From the NCBI GenBank assembly GCA_025937955.1, contig JAICQI010000206.1, positions 1 through 8,680 on the forward strand: a stretch of 8,680 bases of DNA, given 5' to 3'. Each line of letters begins with the position of its first letter. The first letter of the stretch is position 1. The position numbers were made by a program, and so were the translations under genes. Below are positions 4,913 through 8,680 of the stretch, in pieces. This DNA is from Pyrinomonadaceae bacterium. GTDB lineage: Bacteria; Acidobacteriota; Blastocatellia; Pyrinomonadales; Pyrinomonadaceae. Below the pieces are notes generated by a model that saw only the letters and a program-made list of their open reading frames with translations, made no database searches and was not told where the DNA came from.

Positions 4913-5576
4913 AAAGGAATAGGAGTAGGAATAGGTAGATCCAAAGACCGTCCATGAAATGCCAGTAAATCGATACCGAATCCGCCGTTGCTTGCCGCTT
5001 CGCCACGAAAGCAGGTCCTTCATCTGACTTTCGACGTGAACGCAGCCATAAGAAACCCAGTGCCAGTAATCCACCCGCGATGTGCACGGCGTGCGCGCCC
5101 GTCAGCAGGTAAAAGAACGAACTATGCGGATGGCTAGAAACGTAAATCCCCTGGCTGGCCAGTTGCCGCCACGCAATCAACTGCGAAATGAGAAACGCCA
5201 GTCCGAGAATTCCGGTCAGCAATAAATACTTCGAATAAGCGCCGGCAAAACTCTGTTTGAGTTTTCGTCTTGCAAATTCGATCGTGACGCTGCTGAGCAG
5301 GATCAACGCGGTACTGACAAACATCACCCGCGGAATCCGCAAGGGCAACCAGTCGGCCGCCGTCCCCGAGCGGACGATGTAGGCGCTGCTCAGCGATGTA
5401 AACATCATCGCGATGGACGCAAGGCCTACCCACATGCCGATCCGGTAGCGATTTGCTCTCGAATCGTGATCTCGAAACGGGCCTTTCGAGCCATTGCCGT
5501 TTGGTCCCGGCATTCCGGGACCACCCCCCGCGCCCTTTTGAATTACTCGTCTAGTGCTTGTGACCATTGTGGCCAT
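4905..5576 (-). CDS. coxC: Cytochrome c oxidase subunit III-like (first copy, CoxC1)
   Basis: This 223-residue protein has a hydrophilic Gly/Pro/Asn-rich N-terminus (residues 14-32) and five spans. Family motifs are YRIGMWVGLASIAMMF at 44-59, LISQLIAWRQL at 129-139, LTGAHAVHIAGGLLAL at 158-173 and IYWHFMDGLWIYLFLLLFLW at 203-222. The retained-helix Glu of canonical subunit III is replaced by Ile55. It differs strongly from the neighbouring copy, so this is an old paralogue pair and not a recent duplication. The ATG at 5576 overlaps coxA by 26 nt and has GAGGT about 11 nt upstream; an ATG at 5567 is nearly as good. It probably occupies a subunit III-like position in the complex; whether both copies are in one enzyme is unknown. 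Confidence 0.92.
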   Translation of the reverse strand: MATMVTSTRRVIQKGAGGGPGMPGPNGNGSKGPFRDHDSRANRYRIGMWVGLASIAMMFTSLSSAYIVRSGTAADWLPLRIPRVMFVSTALILLSSVTIEFARRKLKQSFAGAYSKYLLLTGILGLAFLISQLIAWRQLASQGIYVSSHPHSSFFYLLTGAHAVHIAGGLLALGFLWLRSRRKSDEGPAFVAKRQATADSVSIYWHFMDGLWIYLFLLLFLWR

Positions 5577-7437
5577 TACCGCTTGGTACCTCGACAGCTG
5601 GATCGGTTTGCATTACGTAGTCTTTCGGAGCTCCGGGCACAGCAAACTCGTACGGCCCGTGATAGACCGTCGGCAACACGCCCGCGAAATTATCATGTGG
5701 CGGTGGTGTCGCAGTGTTCCACTCGAGTGTCGTGGCTTCCCACGGATTGTCACCCGCTTTCTTGCCTTTGAAAATGCTCCAAAAGACATTGAAGTAGAAG
5801 AGAAGTTGTGCGGCGATGGTGATAATTGCTGCCACCGTCACTAAAACCACGAGTGGTTGCAAACTGTCGAGGAACCTGTACTCAGTGAAACTCGAAAACC
5901 GGCGCGGCATGCCAACGATGCCCATGATGTGCATGGGCACGAAGATCGCGTAGACGCCGATGAATGTCATCCAGAAGTGAATTCGCCCGATAGATTCACT
6001 CATGAAGCGGCCAAACATCTTCGGAAACCAAAAGTAGAGTGCCGCAAACATGCCGAAGATCGATGCCACGCCCATCACGAGGTGGAAGTGAGCCGTAACG
6101 ATGTAAGTGTCGTGCATCGGCAGATCCAGTGAACTTTGTCCGAGGATCAAACCGGTAATACCGCCGGCGACAAAGAGCGAAACAAATCCGATCGCGAACA
6201 ACATCGCCGTCGTGAAGCGAATGCGCGCTCCCCACAACGTGCCCAGCCAATTGAACGTCTTCACTGCCGAAGGAACACCGATCGAAAGCGTTAACACGGA
6301 GAACGCGATGGCAGAGTAGGGACTCATGCCACTGATGAACATGTGGTGGCCCCACACGAAGAATCCGAGCAGCCCGATCGCGAAGATCGCAAACACCATC
6401 GCGCGATAACCAAAAACGGGCTTGCGTGCGAAAGTCGCAAGAATGTGGGACGTGGCGCCCATGCCAGGCAGGATTGCGATGTAAACCTCAGGATGGCCAA
6501 AGAACCAGAAGAGGTGTTGCCAGAGAATCGGTGAGCCGCCCGTGTGCAACGGGAAGTTTGGATTTGAGCCCGAAAGCAATCCGCTCACGTACAGTCCGCT
6601 CGGGATAAAGAAGCTGGTGCCCGCGATGCGATCCAGCAGCATCAGAATGCCGCCGCCGAGCAGTACGGGGAACGATAACAACGCCAGCACGGCAGTCGTA
6701 AACCACGCCCAGCAGGTCAATGGCATGCGCATCAACGACATGCCTTTCGTGCGCATGTTCAGCAGCGTCGTGATGAAATTCAACGCGCCCAGGAGAGAGC
6801 CGACGCAGAAGATCGCGATACTGATTACCCAAAGGTTCATGCCCGCGCCCTGCCCCGGACCCGCAATCTTGCCCAGCGTGCTCAATGGCGCATATCCAGT
6901 CCAACCGCCGATCGGCCCGACTGTCCCACTGCCGCCGGCGAACGATGGTCCAAGTGCGCTAAAAGCCTCCCCAATCGCCTGATTGCCCTCAACAAAGATC
7001 GCCAGCAGGATGACGATGAAACCGACCAGCGTTACCCAGAATGACAGCATGTTTAAAGTGGGAAACGCCATGTCTTCAGCGCCGATCTGGATTGGCAGGA
7101 AGTAGTTGCCAAAACCACCCTGCGGCGCCGTCGTGAGCACGAAGAACACCATGATGGTGCCGTGCATGGTGACGAGTGACAGGTAAAACTCCGGTGTCAT
7201 GACGCCACCGGGCGCGCCCGTGGGAAACAACGTCTCCAGGATGGGCCAACTCGTACCCGGCCATGACAAGTTCAATCGCATCAGCAGCGACATGATCATT
7301 CCGACCACCACTGCAGCCAGCGCCAGCATGATGTACTGGATGCCTATGACTTTGTGGTCCACGCTGAAGATGTACTTACGTATGAAGCCCGTCGGCGCCG
7401 GGTGCCGGTGTACGCCCTCGTGAGTCTCAACTGACAT
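5551..7437 (-). CDS. coxA: Cytochrome c oxidase subunit I (heme a, heme a3-CuB)
   Basis: This 628-residue protein is the catalytic subunit that reduces O2 to water and pumps protons. Heme a ligands are His92 (TMHGTIMVF) and His452; heme a3 is bound by His450 (TAHFHLVMG). CuB ligands are His315, His364 and His365 (GHPEVY, WGHHMF). The cross-linked Tyr is Tyr319. The A1-type Glu is Glu317 of HPEVY. The K-channel Lys is Lys393 (SAVKTFNW), and the D-channel residues are Asn111, Asp122 and Asn129 (GNYFLPIQIGAEDMAFPTLN). All are present, so an active pumping A1-type oxidase is expected. A longer loop at about 150-200, Gly- and Pro-rich, precedes helix IV. The soluble tail of about 70 residues ends in NGHNGHKH. 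The ATG has GAGGAG 7 nt upstream. It overlaps coxC1 at its 3' end and lies 52 nt after coxB. Confidence 0.99.
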   Translation of the reverse strand: MSVETHEGVHRHPAPTGFIRKYIFSVDHKVIGIQYIMLALAAVVVGMIMSLLMRLNLSWPGTSWPILETLFPTGAPGGVMTPEFYLSLVTMHGTIMVFFVLTTAPQGGFGNYFLPIQIGAEDMAFPTLNMLSFWVTLVGFIVILLAIFVEGNQAIGEAFSALGPSFAGGSGTVGPIGGWTGYAPLSTLGKIAGPGQGAGMNLWVISIAIFCVGSLLGALNFITTLLNMRTKGMSLMRMPLTCWAWFTTAVLALLSFPVLLGGGILMLLDRIAGTSFFIPSGLYVSGLLSGSNPNFPLHTGGSPILWQHLFWFFGHPEVYIAILPGMGATSHILATFARKPVFGYRAMVFAIFAIGLLGFFVWGHHMFISGMSPYSAIAFSVLTLSIGVPSAVKTFNWLGTLWGARIRFTTAMLFAIGFVSLFVAGGITGLILGQSSLDLPMHDTYIVTAHFHLVMGVASIFGMFAALYFWFPKMFGRFMSESIGRIHFWMTFIGVYAIFVPMHIMGIVGMPRRFSSFTEYRFLDSLQPLVVLVTVAAIITIAAQLLFYFNVFWSIFKGKKAGDNPWEATTLEWNTATPPPHDNFAGVLPTVYHGPYEFAVPGAPKDYVMQTDPAVEVPSGNGHNGHKH

Positions 7438-7469
7438 CTGTCGTCTCCTCGTTCAAAAATAGGTCTATA

Positions 7470-7483
7470 GGTCCTATAGGACC
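7470..7483. repeat. Perfect 14-bp palindrome between coxB and coxA
   Basis: The sequence GGTCCTATAGGACC is its own reverse complement. A partial repeat of its left part, ATAGGTCTATAG, precedes it. It lies in the 52-nt gap between coxB and coxA, upstream of the coxA Shine-Dalgarno. There is no T-run, so a terminator is unlikely. It could be a binding site, a small repeat element or an mRNA hairpin; nothing in the sequence decides. Confidence 0.6.
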
Positions 7484-7489
7484 CATTCT

Positions 7490-8341
7490 TTACTGGTAGT
7501 TCGGCAATTGATACTGGTTTATCAACTCCGCCAGGCGCGTCTGAAATTGCTCCTGCGGCATAGCCTGAAGCGACTGGATCTCTTCTTCAGGCACCACCAG
7601 CATGTAGCTCCTCATCTTGAAGTGAAGCTGCCCGCAAAGCTCGGCGCAGGCCAGTTCGTACTTCCCGACTTTGTTTGCCGTGAAGTGGACCTTGATCTCC
7701 ATGCCGGGGACGAGGTCCTGCTTGAAGCGGAGTTGTGGTACCCAGAAGTTGTGAATGACGTCTTTCGATCGCAGTCGCAGCTCGACCGGGCGATTAACTG
7801 GAATCACGAGTGCCGCGGTCACCGCGTCGTCAGCCGAACTCGCATCCGATGCATCGAGGCCGATGAAGTTGAGCGAGCCGTCGTCGATGAACTTCGGATC
7901 GGTGCGGCCGAATTTGTTGTCCTTGCCGGCGTAGTGGAAGTTCCATTGAAACTGTTGCGCTACTACCTCCACCGTGTAAGAACCCGGCGGCGCATCGTTC
8001 AGGCGCAACGAAGCCCAGACACTTTGGCCCATCACTCCGAGCGTGATGAATACAACCGCGGTGATGACCGTCCAGAGCACCTCCAGACGATTGCTGCCGT
8101 GGGAATAAACTGCGCGGTCCGTGCTCGACCCGGTGTCGCGATATTTCCAGACCATCCAACCGAGCCCGACTTGCGCGGCTGTAAAGGAAATACCGACTAC
8201 CAGAATGGTGATCAAAAACTGCCGGTCGAGAGCTGGTGCGTGCGAAGAGATCCCCTCAGGAAACCACCATTTCCCGGCGACGAATAGCAACACCGACAGC
8301 AGCGTGATAATCCAGATAATAACCGCAAGAACTCGTCCCAT
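7490..8341 (-). CDS. coxB: Cytochrome c oxidase subunit II with CuA site
   Basis: This 283-residue protein accepts electrons from cytochrome c and passes them to heme a. The CuA ligands are complete: His197 (VIHNFWVPQL), Cys232, Glu234, Cys236, His240 and Met243 (CAELCGQLHFKM). The aromatic entry patch is QQFQWNFHY at 129-137. Three hydrophobic segments are seen (about 5-23, 41-62, 86-105), one more than the usual two; the first may be a signal or an extra anchor. Glu87 of RLEVLWTVI corresponds to the conserved Glu at the K-channel entrance. A loop at 141-176, FGRTDPKF then an acidic DASDASSADD, separates the aromatic patch from the first ligand. No C-terminal cytochrome c domain is fused, so it is not a caa3 subunit II. 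The ATG has AAGGAG about 9 nt upstream; the gap to ctaB is 41 nt. Confidence 0.98.
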   Translation of the reverse strand: MGRVLAVIIWIITLLSVLLFVAGKWWFPEGISSHAPALDRQFLITILVVGISFTAAQVGLGWMVWKYRDTGSSTDRAVYSHGSNRLEVLWTVITAVVFITLGVMGQSVWASLRLNDAPPGSYTVEVVAQQFQWNFHYAGKDNKFGRTDPKFIDDGSLNFIGLDASDASSADDAVTAALVIPVNRPVELRLRSKDVIHNFWVPQLRFKQDLVPGMEIKVHFTANKVGKYELACAELCGQLHFKMRSYMLVVPEEEIQSLQAMPQEQFQTRLAELINQYQLPNYQ

Positions 8342-8382
8342 CGGTTACATCTCCTTTGGTGTCTGTTTTGAGGCAATGCTTA

Positions 8383-8680
8383 CTATCTATTCAAAACCAT
8401 CAAGACAAAAAGCAGCGGTAAGTAGAGTACTGACGCCAGCAACAAACGACGCGCATGTTGCCGTGACATCGAAAATGCCGCTCGCAGACTGCTATAGAGA
8501 AAAAGCAGTCCGAGCACGATCGCTCCCACGAAATAAATCCTTCCGGACATTCCCATCACTGTCGGCAGCAGGCTGACCGGCAGCAACATCAGCGTATAAA
8601 CAACGATCTGTTGCGCCGTCACGCGGCCGTCGGGTTCGACGACCGGCAGCATCAGGATGCCCGCGCGACTGTAGTCTTCA
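8383..8680 (-). CDS. ctaB: Protoheme IX farnesyltransferase (heme O synthase), C-terminal part
   Basis: The frame is open to the right edge, so only about 99 C-terminal residues are visible; the Met at 8652 is internal. The visible start EDYSRAGILMLPVVEPDGRV matches the conserved DYxRAGIxMLPVV segment of CtaB/CyoE. It is followed by the helical half with VVYTLMLLPVSLLPTVMGMSGRIYFVGAIV and a short basic loop before the last span. The catalytic Asp-rich prenyl-diphosphate motif lies outside the window. The enzyme adds a farnesyl group to heme b to give heme O, the precursor of heme A needed by CoxA. It is the first visible gene of the operon, 41 nt before coxB, and stops with TAG at 8383. Confidence 0.95.
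   Translation of the reverse strand, partial: EDYSRAGILMLPVVEPDGRVTAQQIVVYTLMLLPVSLLPTVMGMSGRIYFVGAIVLGLLFLYSSLRAAFSMSRQHARRLLLASVLYLPLLFVLMVLNR

Noticed and set aside
4901..5074. A 58-residue N-terminal extension of CoxC2
   Set aside because: It overlaps the conserved end of coxC1 in another frame, and a GTG with a strong Shine-Dalgarno explains the start.
7508..8287. A 259-codon plus-strand open frame opposite coxB
   Set aside because: It is the antisense shadow of a gene with complete CuA motifs; no domain is recognisable.
7490..8341. CoxB as a quinol oxidase subunit or a caa3 fusion
   Set aside because: All CuA ligands are present, excluding a quinol oxidase, and no CxxCH cytochrome domain follows the CuA domain.

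Overview
The window is the middle and 3' part of a large minus-strand operon for an aa3-type, heme-copper cytochrome c oxidase. At the left it meets the 3' end of a plus-strand gene that fuses cytochrome c to a periplasmic binding protein. No rRNA, tRNA, CRISPR array, transposase or phage gene is visible. The combination of gene order, two tandem subunit III genes, a cytochrome c/substrate-binding fusion, moderately high GC and A-rich intergenic repeats starting AGCCACAAAAAGGCAC or AGCCGCAGATAAACGC suggests an Acidobacteriota bacterium, perhaps Blastocatellia. This placement is inference from recollection of such genomes; no marker gene in the window proves it.

Layout in transcription order, right to left on the minus strand: 3' end of ctaB (heme O synthase); coxB (subunit II with a complete CuA site); coxA (subunit I with all heme and CuB ligands and the K- and D-channel residues); two different subunit III genes, coxC1 and coxC2; subunit IV; then a run of small poorly known genes. 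These encode a two-span membrane protein with a CxxC motif, a two-CxxC zinc ribbon, a two-span membrane protein with a soluble tail, a small winged-helix-like protein, a DUF420 (CtaM/YozB-like) membrane protein, and a membrane-anchored HEAT-repeat protein with a biotinyl/lipoyl-like hybrid fold. Spacing is tight throughout (overlaps or 1-52 nt) except where repeats have been inserted. The core oxidase genes mostly have strong Shine-Dalgarno sequences; most of the accessory genes do not.

The core genes build the enzyme: CtaB supplies heme O on the way to heme A, CoxB receives electrons from cytochrome c, CoxA reduces O2 and pumps protons, and CoxC1, CoxC2 and CoxD complete the membrane complex. 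DUF420 proteins are known oxidase maturation factors in Firmicutes, so the whole tail of the operon may be an assembly module. That is inference.

The most unusual signal is a set of REPIN-like inverted repeats of two families with the same architecture: outward AGCC ends and A-rich units of about 10 bp. They sit at 1208-1332, 2595-2716 and 3536-3611. An identical 29-bp arm occurs three times. The repeats supply the stop codon or C-terminal residues of three operon genes and abut the start of two others.
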